NCBI GenBank assembly: GCA_963995505.1
Contig: OZ023196.1
Coordinates: forward strand, 10,537,106-10,601,105
Origin: Hypericum androsaemum
Lineage: Eukaryota > Streptophyta > Magnoliopsida > Malpighiales > Hypericaceae
Reading direction: 5' to 3'
DNA length: 64,000 nucleotides
The position numbers were made by a program, and so were the translations under genes. The notes beneath the pieces were generated by a model, which saw nothing but the letters and a program-made list of their open reading frames with translations, was not told the DNA's origin and made no database searches. Shown here one piece after another: positions 12,499-24,411 of this stretch. Within the stretch, counting starts at the first letter, position 1. Every line of letters begins with the position of its first letter.

Positions 12499-12525
12499 TC
12501 CTCCTCCTCCTCCTCCTCCTCCTCT
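12499..12525. repeat. (CTC)n microsatellite
   Basis: About nine uninterrupted CTC/TCC triplets. Confidence 0.9.
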
Positions 12526-13642
12526 ATATTTCTCTCTCACCCTATCGGCGTGCACCCTGGAACTGCCGGATCATTTAATTATTATTTAAAAAAATCATTT
12601 TTTTATATTTAGATAATTTTTTTTGTGTAGCTTAATAACTGACCATACTAAAAAGTTAGAAAACCAAAAAATTATATTATAATTAAAAATTAAACTCAAT
12701 ATCTCCAACAATAATTTTTGTACTCTAACACTGGATATATTCTTTGATGTGCTCTGAAATTTTATTGTTATGGCCGAAAATGTTTTATATTTTTTTGCAA
12801 TTTTAGGGGTTATCTATTTTTATTTTTCGTAGATATTGTGTTGGTATTTTCTTTTATTTTCCTCCCTTTTTTAGAGAAATATTTTTTCCCTTTGAGGATA
12901 CATTATGTTTGCATTTATTTATACTCTAAACTTAATTGGCAACCTCTCTCTCACTTTTTAAGAGAACAATAAATACCAATTCATGATGGAGTGACGTGGA
13001 TTAAAAATGAATACTTTTGAAAAGTATTTTGAAACTCAAAATCTCTCTTCCCGTAATTCGAATGAGAAAATATTAAATGCGTTCTCAGATAATTTGCCTC
13101 AACTAACTAATTACATTATTATGACGCAACTAAACTTCTCTCTTCCCGTGATCTTTTGTTTTTTGGCGAATTGCGGGAAAGTGGAGTCCGAAAATTCGCA
13201 TATTCCGGCCTTTTTTCCCAGATTTCACGTAATTAGGTATGATTTTTTCGTCGGATTCTAAATGAATACCAGATTAGTAATATTTTTTTAAACGACCCTA
13301 AAAATGGTAATTCTTTCTAATTTTAACACTATGGCAGAAAATTTCCCCATGAAGGTGGGCTGGGACAATTTTAAATTTTGTATGAACTACCAAACATAGG
13401 TTTGGAGAAAAATATTTTTCAGGTTTGTCCAAGTATAATAATGAATAACAGACTACTTGAATGGATTTTGGATTTTTTATTGCTGATATATGTACAAAAG
13501 GAAAAAAATAGAACCTAACATATTATGTACAGTTCAGCCTACAAAATCAATGAAGAATAAATAAATGACTGACTATGAAACATGAGCATGAACAATCAGG
13601 TCTAGGACAAGCTAAGCAGACATCAGTATACCGGTCTGAATC

Positions 13643-16600
13643 TTAGACAGTAAGCATCCACCACCACTTCTTCTTCTTCTTAGTTTCCTGAAAAGGAAGC
13701 TCTGTAAAAAAATGGTGCACAAAGGAAGCTCTGTTAAAACCGATTCGACGAAAGATGCGTACAGCTATACAATGTTGTTCTGACCGCCTACCTCCTTCTG
13801 GATAAATGGAATTGTAGTGAACTTCTGCCCAGAAGCTCAAGAAAATGACTGCAAAACCAGGGTCAACGCATTGGTTAAGTATATGAACGTGGATTATGCG
13901 AAAAAGAGCGGACTTTTCATTTCATCCAGTCCACAGAATAAAGAGCCTAAAATCTGGAAACAGATCTAAATTTGGAAACACAGATTACAACAAAAATAGT
14001 TTACAACAACTGATATCTGCAAAACTGAATAAAAATCCCATCAACAGAGATTAATCCAAAAGAGGTCCTAATTCAAACTTTGTAATGCATTTTAGATCAG
14101 ACTTTAACAAGAAATTACACAATGATTGTTGAAATGGTTTTCCAATGCCGGGAGCTCAACAGATCACAAGGTCAAACCAGCTAAATCGTAAATGTAGTTA
14201 AGCTGTTGACTGTAACTAAGAACTTCCAAAAAAGCTTTTATTGTTAAAATTCAACCAGAGACACCTAGCTAGCCGTATCCTTTCACTAGCCATAAACAAC
14301 TAATCCTGATTCCCAAAAGAAGCGAACATAGAAACGAATACCCTAATTGAAATTAAAGCAGTAGGAATAAAACAATCACGTGTTCAAAAGTACTGGACTT
14401 TGGTGCCTACCACCAGAAGATCTCGTCATTTATGCAAAGTAGTCAACATCAACAGAGTGAAGTCAACATGTTTGATAAGACATTGGATGCCAATCAAGAA
14501 GAAACCTCCGCACTATTATACAAATTATATACCTAGTCTTTTTATGCATGTATGCACATGTGAGAATGTGCATATGTCCCTAACAAGATTAGAAATAAGA
14601 AACTTTGGAGCATCTTACCCCTGCTGGACTTCTGAATTTGTGGAAGGATCTCAATATAGCACGTGTCTTTAAATGAAGTTATAACGAAAATCTTAACGCC
14701 AAACTGCAAGTACAAGGCAAACAATAGGATCATCAATAGAACAAACTAGAATCTCAAAAAAGAAAAAGATACAAACTACAACCAAGATCTGAAATGATGG
14801 TCGTATATCAGGAACATAGAATCCACAAAAACGGCCTTATTTAGAAATCTATCTAAAATGATGGTCGTCTTTCAGGCAGTGACTGCAAAGAATCCTATAA
14901 CACCAGCCTTATTTAGAAATTATTCTAAAATTTACATAACGAGTGAACAGGGATAAATAGTATTTAGAGAAGTTCTAAGTTCCCTAAGGTTTTCTATAAC
15001 TGCAATGCCACTGTAAGAAGGGCAGAAAGTTTTAAGTTTTTTTGACAGAGAAAAAATAACCAAGCTAGAGTTGTTGGGAACTCATACCGAATCTGCCGCA
15101 GCTTGCAAAGTGACATGATCACCCCATTCGCCAGACCTGTGTGTTTACAAGTTAAACCATCAATAAAAAGTGATTCCAACATGATCCTAAAAGGAACAAA
15201 GATCAAACGTCATCTTGACTTTTTCAATTAGCACCTCAAACTTAAAATTGGGCTATTTAACACCCTGTTATGTTCTGTGAACAAATTACATGCGGTCTGG
15301 TGGCTTTTCATCACCCTTAATGGCATCTATGCAAAAACTCAGATGTCACTTTATCACATTCTCGATAGTCGAATTGTTTCCAAGAACAAAGATTTTTGGT
15401 TTTCAGGAAAAGAAAAAAACAAATTGATGACATGATATGTCAATTTTCTACCGACAACGATTTCATTAGAGGTGATGAAATGTCACCAATGACCATAAAC
15501 TATTAGAGTGTGACTATTTTTCATTTCTAAAAATTGAAGGGTGCAAGACAGCCTGATTTCAAGTTCGGGATTCTAATTATACTTTTTGAACACACACAGT
15601 GAAATTTGATCTTTGATCCAATCCTAAACATGTCTGAATTAAGAAATGAGAATAGGAACTACTTGCTCATCTTCTTCAAGTAGTTGTTGTAAACCATTGG
15701 CACATAACCCTCGTAGGTTTCAGGATAAAACTTGAGCTGACAACATTGGCATCCAGAAATCAAATCAGTCTTGCACTGCGGCCTCAAAAGAAGACTAAAT
15801 ACAATAACATGGATGAAGTGAATCAACGCCCACTAACCTGGTCGACTACTTGTTCTCTCACATGCTTGTGATGCTCAGGTGAATGATAAAGTTGATCTGA
15901 AATAGCACGAAACTGAAAAGAATAAAAGAAATTACTGGTTAATAGAATTGAGGAAAAAGAAAGTTATTTATAAACCCTGCCATGCAACCCGACAAACCTG
16001 GCAGTTACCATCTCCTTGAACTCTATTCTCGACCAATTCGTACACCTTCAACCTGATGAACAAGATATTAAAATCAATAACAATACTGAAGCAAGGCAGA
16101 AAATTTCAACATCATAGAAAATACATTCCGGTTCTTATAACCAAAAAAACCATGCAGAAAATTGTAAGATAAATATCACCACCTCGCAAGCAAGGGAGTC
16201 CAAAGAACTAAGCAAAACGATAATGCAGGTTCCTGTTATATTGGGAACTCGACAATAATCCCAAGGAGACACTAAATAGACTAACACTGTGAAGGTCCAA
16301 ACAGGTTATACCCTAGGAAAGTTCCTCGATTTACTGCATCAAGTACTTCCACATTTTACCAACTAATACTTCCCTGTTACAACATTCAATTTTTGTTTCA
16401 TGGACAGAAGAAGAATGTGGTAGGGTATATGGAATGTAGGCACTCATTTACAAGGAATAGTTAAATATAACTGGCCAGAGAGGAGCAGCAGTTGAAACAG
16501 AAATGCAGTAACACCTTTCTAGTAGCCTTTGATGATCTGACATTTCTTCGTCTTCAGATGGAATTTCTCCATTAATTTTGGGAACATGCTGCAACATAAA

Positions 16601-18521
16601 TGACAAATTTAATCTTAAGCTTCAGTTTTCCGAATATGGTACACCTCATATTCTAAAATTAAACAGCTTCCATTGGACATGGAAGCAGAGCACATGAACA
16701 GGCACCAAGGGGAGCTCCTGGAAGTAATAAAGCCTAGCAGGAGAATGTTTGAACTCGACATAATCTAGGACATCAAAACAACACCCCTGCAAACACCATG
16801 AAAGGCCTCATGGTGTGATTATATCTTCCTCCAACATAGTATGCCCAGCACCAGCAGTTTTACTTGCTGCTCCAGTTGTACGTAATCTTGACAGAGAGGA
16901 ACAAAAGCCATGGGATACTATTCTCAATTCATTTAATTTCACAGCCAAGCACCGGGAAGTAAATGCCTTTAAAAGCCTCATATGGATTCAAATGAAAGTA
17001 ACTTCCCGAGTATTTTCAATAAAAAAAATTTAACACTAGTAAGTGTTAACCATTTTATTTAAGTTCAGCTAATATAGTTTATTAATCCTTCCAATACAGA
17101 AGTTCCTGAACAGGGAAGAAAAAATTTCTAATGCATCCAATCTAAACATATAAAACATGACCCAGTTTCTAAGAATTTCAGTTCTTTAACCCACTTCATC
17201 CAAACCAATGGCCCCAATATTTGCACAACCTGAACAACATCTGAAGTTATAGGAGTTCTCAATCCAAAAAGTAATATCTACATAAAGGAACTCCAACTGA
17301 GAACTATCACTTCCTAAAACCTACAAAAAGAAGTTAAATCCAGGTTCCTTGAAAGTTCACTTCCTTGACCATTCTGAGTATAGTGCCACAACATGAAGAA
17401 CACCATGAACACGAACAAATTCAATCTGGTTCCTTTAAACAACACAACGTTCTATGCTCCATCCAATCATGGATAAACTGATCTACTCGAGTTTTTACAT
17501 GACATGCATCAAAAGCTACCTAGTACCTAAATTTGAGCTTACTCATTCTCAAACATCAAGTAGAGACGATGGTTCTGGATCCTAGGAGTTTCTCTTTTGA
17601 CCAACTTTAAACAACCATTTGATTGGCACAGCTAGTATCAAAGACAAAACATCATAACTTGTAACTCTAAAGCCAAAGCCATCCGATTAGAAAAGCAAAC
17701 TTACAGGCATGGGAACCATCTTCTCGTTCAGCCTCTTCCCCACTTCGCCATCGCGTGCAGACTCGTCATCGTCATCCCAAATATGCAAAAGGTCTTCGCA
17801 TTGTTCGCCACCAGTAGAAACCGATGCATCATCCCCCGTCCTGCCAGAAGAACAATCCTCCCAAATCCTGCCAGAGTTGCCAACTTCTCCATCACCACTA
17901 CTCCCTGCAAATGCAAAAATTCCACCTCAGTGAAAACTCTTTTTTGTAGAAACGGTCGTCCAAATTTGGACTGCGTGACTTTTGAATGGTGGCAGAGCTC
18001 TCCCTAACGAGTTTTAACATTGTTTCGTTCTCGAGCCTCAGGCCTCGAAACTCGAGATCTTCGGTTAAGTTAGAACAACTAGCGGATTTTTCCAAATATA
18101 TTTTCTGGCAAAACAAACAGAGCCTAACACACACACAAAAATCATCCGTACAAAAACTGAAAAAACAAAACTAGAGAGAGAGAGAGAGAGAGAGAGAGTT
18201 GTTACCGCGATCGCGGGGAGAGCGAGGCCAGTCCTGGCGGAGAATCGAGTCCCGCGCCGTGTTCAGCGACCCGGAGGCCTCGGCGGCGGCGACGCGCGAG
18301 TACTCCTCCTGGAGCGCACGCGCGATGACCGCGTCGCTCTCCACGTCGTCGTCGTCCTCCTCCCGATGGCAGTACCCTTCGCTGACGAACCCCACGCGCG
18401 CCGCCCCGGCCTCGTAGCGCGTGACAACGGTGTCGCACGGGGCGGCCTCCGGTGGGACGCAGCAGGTGTCCATCAGGGTGTGTAGGCCCCACCTCAGCAC
18501 ATCCGGATCCTGCACCATCAT
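13643..18521 (-). CDS. OTU-domain deubiquitinating cysteine protease (OTU10/OTU12-like)
   Basis: Ten exons: 18521-18206, 17904-17705, 16588-16515, 16052-15998, 15912-15838, 15736-15663, 15136-15088, 14703-14619, 13848-13792, 13701-13643. They join in phase to 347 codons plus stop, close to the length of Arabidopsis OTU10-type proteins. The N-terminus (MMVQDPDVLRWGL) and an acidic segment resemble that family. The OTU domain starts near residue 197. Visible catalytic residues are D211 and C214 in VQGDGNCQFRA and H320 in SFWAEVHYNSIYP. The C-terminus is the family-typical lysine run followed by tryptophans. The enzyme should remove ubiquitin from proteins. Two adjacent ATGs occur; I took the first. 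Exon 1 is much more GC-rich than the rest. Confidence 0.92.
18172..18199. repeat. (AG)n microsatellite beside the first OTU splice donor
   Basis: About 14 AG dinucleotides. On the gene strand this is a (CT)n pyrimidine tract starting 7 bases after the GTAAC donor of intron 1. Confidence 0.9.
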
Positions 18522-20914
18522 ATGCCCCCCGCTCCTCCTCGATTATCTCGTTTTTAATTGCTTTTTTATTATCGAATGATCTCGTTTTTAATTGCTTGAA
18601 AATGTGAAGACGAAAAGACTCCGCCGGCCCTTCTCTTTTTTTTTTCCCTTTTTTCGAGATAATGATACCAAAGATTTATTTGCCAGCCACTTAAAAAAGG
18701 AGGAAATTGGTTTTGTTAGGATATGGGGGGGAATTAGGTGCGCAGAAAGGAGGCGGGAAGGCATGCGTTCCTTGGGAAACGGGGATACCGTTTTTCTTGA
18801 CTCTGTGCAATGCTCACGTCGCGTGTGCCTCCGGGATGACCTATTCGGATTCAATTAGCTGAAAATTAGAATCAAGTTTGAACTGATTTATATGTATCAT
18901 AATTTGTATTCGATTTTGTTTACGTAATAATCGAATACGAATTTATATTTTTCTAATTCGTCATACGATTTATCAAGTCAACATCACGTAGAAAACAAAA
19001 CAACGTCGTTTCGGACTGCCAAAAACCGCATACTGCAAATTCTATGAAAACACAAAGAATTAATTACTGATTTTAAACACATATCCAGCTATCCTCGACT
19101 TTATAGTTTATATCGATAAAATCATAATTTTTCCGAACAAATAACAAGTGCGTTGGTTGGCCTTTGGGGATCCCAATCCACATAAACTGTGTTCTAATGC
19201 TGCCGCGTGTTGCTTAACCTATGGGGTTTTCGAATTACACATAAACTTGTTCTTTTACCATATACAAAAATGGAGTCCACGTTAGACCTCTAGATTGGCA
19301 TCTTTCTTGCCCGGGATCATAATAACTAGGCTTAGTGTTGAAGCTTTTTATATGCCTTCATTTTTAGGACAAATATTTAGATCGACCATCAATTTACGAA
19401 CATTTTTTATCCCTAGTTTTGTTAGCTCTCAATATCATCCCTTAAAATAGCACCCAAAAAAATATCATCCCTTAAAAGAACATTCATCATGAGCTTCAAA
19501 TAGTTTTATGCATGTGCCGAATTCACAAGTCACTTGAATTTCTTGGTATCTCGACCTTTGTCTTGCGGGGCAGAGAAGTTTAACGCGTCCAATAATTTTA
19601 GTGATATGTCCCTTTTTTTTCAAGCGCTAAAATTTTAGTGCTAGAATTAGAACAACAGGAGTTTGAACACTTTGTTTCACATATCGCGAAATGAAGATTG
19701 CATGCCCATAAATTAAAATTTTTTTAATATTATGTTAAATTTTATGTATCCAACACAAAAATATAAAACAATGAGTAAATTTTACGGTCACGAATAAATT
19801 TACAACTCTTGTTATATTGGTGGGGTGAGACAAATCACCGTCCTCACATCCGTGGCCGGACAACTAAAACATGGCTGCAAATACTAATAGCCTATGATAT
19901 CAAAAAAATTGCTCTGCGTTTCTGTGAGAATGATACGAAGCATGAGTGAACGTTCTAATAATTTGTACACTCTTAAACTGGTTTCCAGACTCTATTAAGA
20001 CAGAAGGAAAAAAAAAACCTCATTTCCAGACCCTTTACTTTCTTCTTAGTTTTCATAATGCAAAAGACGTTTTGGGGATATCCGAGGTGATATTGGGTGG
20101 GGGCTGGATTCGGCGGGGACGGGCACAGGAACACCATCCGGACTAAAACTATCGACGTTTGTCATAATAGTATATAATGAAATTTTTTTTATAAGTAAAA
20201 TTATATTACTTCTCAAAACTATCAAAAATATGTATAATATTATCTAATGGTATACAGTGAAGTGATAATGTTATACACTTGAAATAATAATAATATTTTT
20301 TTGAATGATAATAATATATATGTGGAGTGATAATGATATACATGTAGAATACATAGGAAGTAACCAAAGTTTAAACTCTGGTTGCGACAAAAAAATATAC
20401 TTATCAAAAAATAAGTGTGAAGGAATAATAATTTATATGTGAAATAATAATGATATACATGTAAAATGATAATAATATAATGATTCAAACTCTGGTTGTG
20501 AAAATATTATACCTATTTAGTTAAAGCTATTTAGAACCGGGTCTAATAATATCATCGAAATCATCCTCTTAAAATAGGCCTTAGCTCCCCATGCATCCTC
20601 TAGTAGCCTTTGTATATTTAGGAGTTCTGCAACACTAAACTTGGAGTAACTACTTATTTTTTAGTAGTACACAAATTTACCAATAAAAAACCATTTTTAC
20701 TATATTGTAATTCCAAATCTGCAACCGATCATCCCCGTTACACTTAACACAAAATCAAGGCAGATCTTTATGACTTAGTTTTTTTGTATTTCTAAAATTT
20801 GAACTCTTATTCCAAACTATAATTCAAGAACTCCACGCCGACTCTCAATCGAGCATTGTCCTGTCCTAATTTAATAAGTAGTTCTCTCTTCTTTCATAGT
20901 GTATTTTACATTAC
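18522..20914. other. intergenic DNA between OTU and kinase genes
   Basis: This 2.4-kb stretch holds the promoter and 5' UTR of the OTU gene at its left end and the kinase 3' flank at its right end. I could not fix a TATA box for the OTU gene. An AT-rich imperfect repeat occupies 20213-20515. No other gene is supported. Confidence 0.55.
20213..20515. repeat. AT-rich imperfect tandem repeat
   Basis: The words GATAATGATATACATGTA and AAACTCTGGTTG recur about 110 bases apart (the latter near 20374 and 20484), with many AATAATAATAT variants between. It reads as a degenerate tandem array of 100-130 bp. Confidence 0.55.
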
Positions 20915-23900
20915 CTAGCTATTAACCATTGGATCATCTCTTACTTTCCACCTGGCCAACCCCAAACAACCCGTGCTTCCATCCTCGAGCCACCCTTTCA
21001 AACGTCGGCCAACTGACAATTGCCGGCCACCGCCGCCGCGGCCACCCGACATGATCAGATCGCCCGTCTCTTCGAACGGTGAGGCCCCGACCTCGGCGGT
21101 GGTCGGGCAGGCATCAACGATCTTGTCAACCATCTGAAGGACCTCGCTCATCGTGGGCCGAGTCTTGACTTGCCTGACGAGGCACCGGTTGGCGACGAGG
21201 GAGAGCTTCCGGGCGGGCTTGGGGTCAAAGTCGCCGGCAAGCTTGGGGTCCATGATGGCCCTGAACTTCTTGGAACCGGCGACGACGTGGGGCCTCACCC
21301 ACTCGAGGAGGTTCTGCTCGTCCTTGGGGCGGTTCCGGTCCATGGGTCGCCGGCCGGTGATGAGCTCGTAGAGGAAGACGCCGTACGCCCAGACGTCGCT
21401 TTTGAACGTGAGGCGGCCCGTCTGCATGTACTCGGGTGCTGCATAGCCGATGGTTCCTACCACCTGCTCCGAAAAGTTTGATTAGGAGAAATTTATGGGA
21501 AAAGTTATTTTAGAACTATGTAATTTGACAATTTTTTTCTCAAACTAACAATTTTTGTGATAAAAATATTAAAAATATGAATTTGAGGAACGTGTGTTAT
21601 AAAAAAGAGACAAAATAAAATCATGAATACTTGTTAAAAATGCATCAAACGTGTTATTTTCTCGAAATTTATAATTTACGAGCATGCACAAAAAAAAGGG
21701 AAAAGTACACTTTTAGTACTTGTGATTTTGCAGTTTGACAGATATGATCTTGTGGTTTAAAAACGACGTTTTGAATTCTATGGTAGCACCCTCGTGTCAC
21801 TTTTAGGCTCGGATGATTCCCCGAGCCAAAATGTGTCGGATGGTGGCAACCAACACATTGCCAAGCGGGTTAAAAAAATGATTCAGCCCAAAAAATGATT
21901 TCTTTTGGGCTGTAATTTGATTTCTTTTGTTGGTTGCTTCCTTGAGGAGGATGGGGGAAGAAGACGATCGGGAGAGGATAGAGGGGGGAAGAGAGGGAGA
22001 GAGATGGAGAGGGAGACAAGGGCTTTTATGAAAAGCTATAAATAAAATAGGGATTAAAATAGATATTTTAACTCTAGACAAATCGCATTGCCAAGCGGGT
22101 TAAAAAAATTTGACGTGGCTGCCAACTCAGCCGCAAAACGGTCCCGTTTTTTGGTTCGGAGCGAATTTTGGCTCGGGAAGCCATCCGAGCCTAAAAGTGA
22201 CACGAGGATATATACCACAGGATTCAAAACGTCATTTTTAAACCACAAGATCATATCTGTCAAACCGCAAAATCACAAGTACTAAAAGTGTACTTTTCTA
22301 AAAAAAAATCGTTAAAACGCATTTAACATTCTTTTACCAAGGATTTCTCCCTTCTAATTAAGCATTAAAAAAAATGTTTTCACACGAAACAAATGCAGTG
22401 TATGATGTTGATGATATTAGTTTACCTCCTTAAATTAATTTTTGATAAATTAATAACATTATTAAGATAATAATTTTTTCCGATCCCAAGTAGGACTTTT
22501 TATGTATATTAATAATTTTGATAAAATAATACGATAATATATTTTTTTCTAAATATCCTTATATAAATCTATTGATCCTATCAACATCATAAATTAATAA
22601 TTTCTTAAAATTACAGAGATAGCTAAGATAATTTAGCAAAATATGAATGTAGTGTTGTTTGCCTTTTATTGAAATTTAAATAAAAATAAATTTCATCTCC
22701 AATTTTTCTCACGGTATCCAAAAACTCTGATGTAGTGTTATGAAAGTGCAACAAAAAATTATAAAGAGTTATTGATGCTATTATTAGTTTCTTCCACGTA
22801 ACAAATTCTAATGGTACTGTATCATCCTGAATTTCATCCTTAAATACATTGAACATATATTTAAATTCAAGTTCCTAATATTTTCGTACATTGAACATAC
22901 ATTAATTTTAGTACATTGAACTATCTTCAAGTTCCTAGTATTTTTTATTCATGCATTTACCTATGTAAATAAATTTAAGTTCGCTCAATATAAAATATCT
23001 TTTTTAATTAATCAATTATTTAAAATCTGTCTAAATTAATAAAATTTAATTGTCCCGAAATTATTAATTTAAATTTAAAAGTGGTTTATTTATTTCTTTG
23101 GAAAAAAAAAAAGAAACCTCACGCTCTAATATCGAATTTCTTCCACTAAATTGTCGACATATGAATTCTACCAAAACAAGTGCTATTTGAGATTTTAGTA
23201 TGGAGAAAATTTATTTTAGTACTATGTAATTTTACATTTTCAACTATCTTGTGATGTAAAAATTTAGAATTGTGGAAAAATGGTACCATGGTTGAAACAT
23301 GGCTCAAGCCATTGGAAGGCCCCACTCTGGCCAATCCGAAGTCGGACAACTTAGCATTCCATTGCTCGTCCAGAAGTATGTTGGAAGACTTGAAATCCCT
23401 GAAGATGATCTGCAGGATAAACAAATAGTTGAGTCAGAGCTAGTTTTTCAGGCGTTTTCCCGTACGCACTACCTTAAAATTTTGGGTTGAATATTTAATT
23501 TGTAACATGGTATCATAACAGATTGCTCGTGGTTGTGGAAGAAAAATCAAGTACCTGAAATTCCATCCCTTCATGGAGATAGGCTAAGCCTCTGGCAGCA
23601 TCTTGGGCAATTTTGAGCCTTATGGCCCAAGGAAGAGTTGGTTGGATCCTACTTGACAGATGATCCTGCACACTTCTGTTAGGCATGTACTCGTACACCA
23701 GCAGCCTCTGTATCCCTCTGTCGTCGTCCTCGGCGCAGTAGCCGACCAGCTTCACCAAGTTCGGATGCTCGACTATTCCGAGAAAGTTAACCTCAGTCAC
23801 CCATTCCTTGTGGCCCTGTAAGATTGAGAAGAATATTATCAAGTTTCTATCATGTTAGGCCACTAGTTATAATCTTGTATAAGTTGTTCAGTGACGTCTG

Positions 23901-24411
23901 TTTCAGATTCGAGGACAAATTTTAGTCGACGAGAGTTGGTCTAAATGCTAAACAAAATCGGTCAAATGCTCATTAGTCCATCAGAAGAGAAAGAAGTAAT
24001 ATTATGTCAGCTGCTTGCCTGCAGGCCTCTTCTACCTAGTTGCTTGACAGCAACTTCCATCTTCTTATCCGGATTGCCGACCCTCCGGATCACACCCTTG
24101 TACACGGTGCCAAACCCGCCCTCTCCGATCATTAACGAGCGGCTGAAGTTCTTCGTGGCCGCCTTCAGCTCCGGGAATGAGAACACTCTGAGGTTGCTGT
24201 GTCTCTGAGACAGAGCAGCAAACGAGTTCTTCGCTGAAGATGCACTGCTGAAATCCGACAGATCGTGAGAATTGAACTCCAACCCGGATCTTGTCGTGTC
24301 CTTGTTACTAGACGTCGACATTAACGGGGAAGAATTGGCAGGGGCCGATGCAGATTTCGCCATCTTCGGCTCCGCGTGTTTGCTTCCAACCGAGAGATGG
24401 AAGCACCTCAT
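20915..24411 (-). CDS. receptor-like cytoplasmic kinase, PCRK1/PCRK2-like (RLCK VII)
   Basis: Four exons: 24411-24019, 23815-23555, 23409-23287, 21463-20915, joining in phase to 441 residues. The serine-rich N-terminus (MRCFHL) lacks Gly-2, as in PCRK1. The kinase domain shows the P-loop GEGGFG (96-101), Lys123 in VAVK, the catalytic loop FRDFKSSN (221-228), DFG (241-243) and APE (268-270). F before the catalytic RD is typical of this subgroup. PCRK proteins act at the plasma membrane downstream of pattern-recognition receptors in immunity; this role is inferred by similarity. Intron 1 begins with GC rather than GT. Intron 3 is 1.8 kb and holds a Mutator-type element. I chose the ATG at 24411, not the upstream in-frame TTG at 24420. 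Confidence 0.94.
21699..22300. mobile_element. Mutator-like MITE in kinase intron 3
   Basis: About 150-bp terminal inverted repeats, near-identical in the outer 90 bases: both ends read inward AAAAGTACACTTTTAGTACT, then TGTGATTTTGC. The ends sit in A-runs, consistent with a short A-rich target duplication whose edges are ambiguous. There is no transposase. The words TTGCCAAGCGGGTTAAAAAA at 21857 and 22089 are direct, not inverted. The element lies wholly in an intron and should be spliced out. Confidence 0.8.

Larger units (their letters stand above)
10944..13642. other. intergenic DNA between gypsy element and OTU gene
   Basis: No coding region is supported in this 2.7 kb. It holds a direct tandem duplication at 11119-11384 and a (CTC)n microsatellite at 12499-12525. 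The rest is AT-rich. The last few hundred bases lie downstream of the OTU gene stop codon and should include its 3' UTR. Confidence 0.6.

Noticed and set aside
18199..18492. Other frames over the OTU first exon
   Set aside because: They are shadows of the GC-rich exon. Only the 18521 minus frame fits the family and splices in phase.
21153..21481. Plus-strand open frames
   Set aside because: They are antisense shadows of the GC-rich last exon of the kinase gene.
22623..22856. A 77-codon minus-strand frame in the kinase intron
   Set aside because: No recognisable domain, AT-rich, and located in an intron. It could be an old transposon scrap, but nothing supports a gene.
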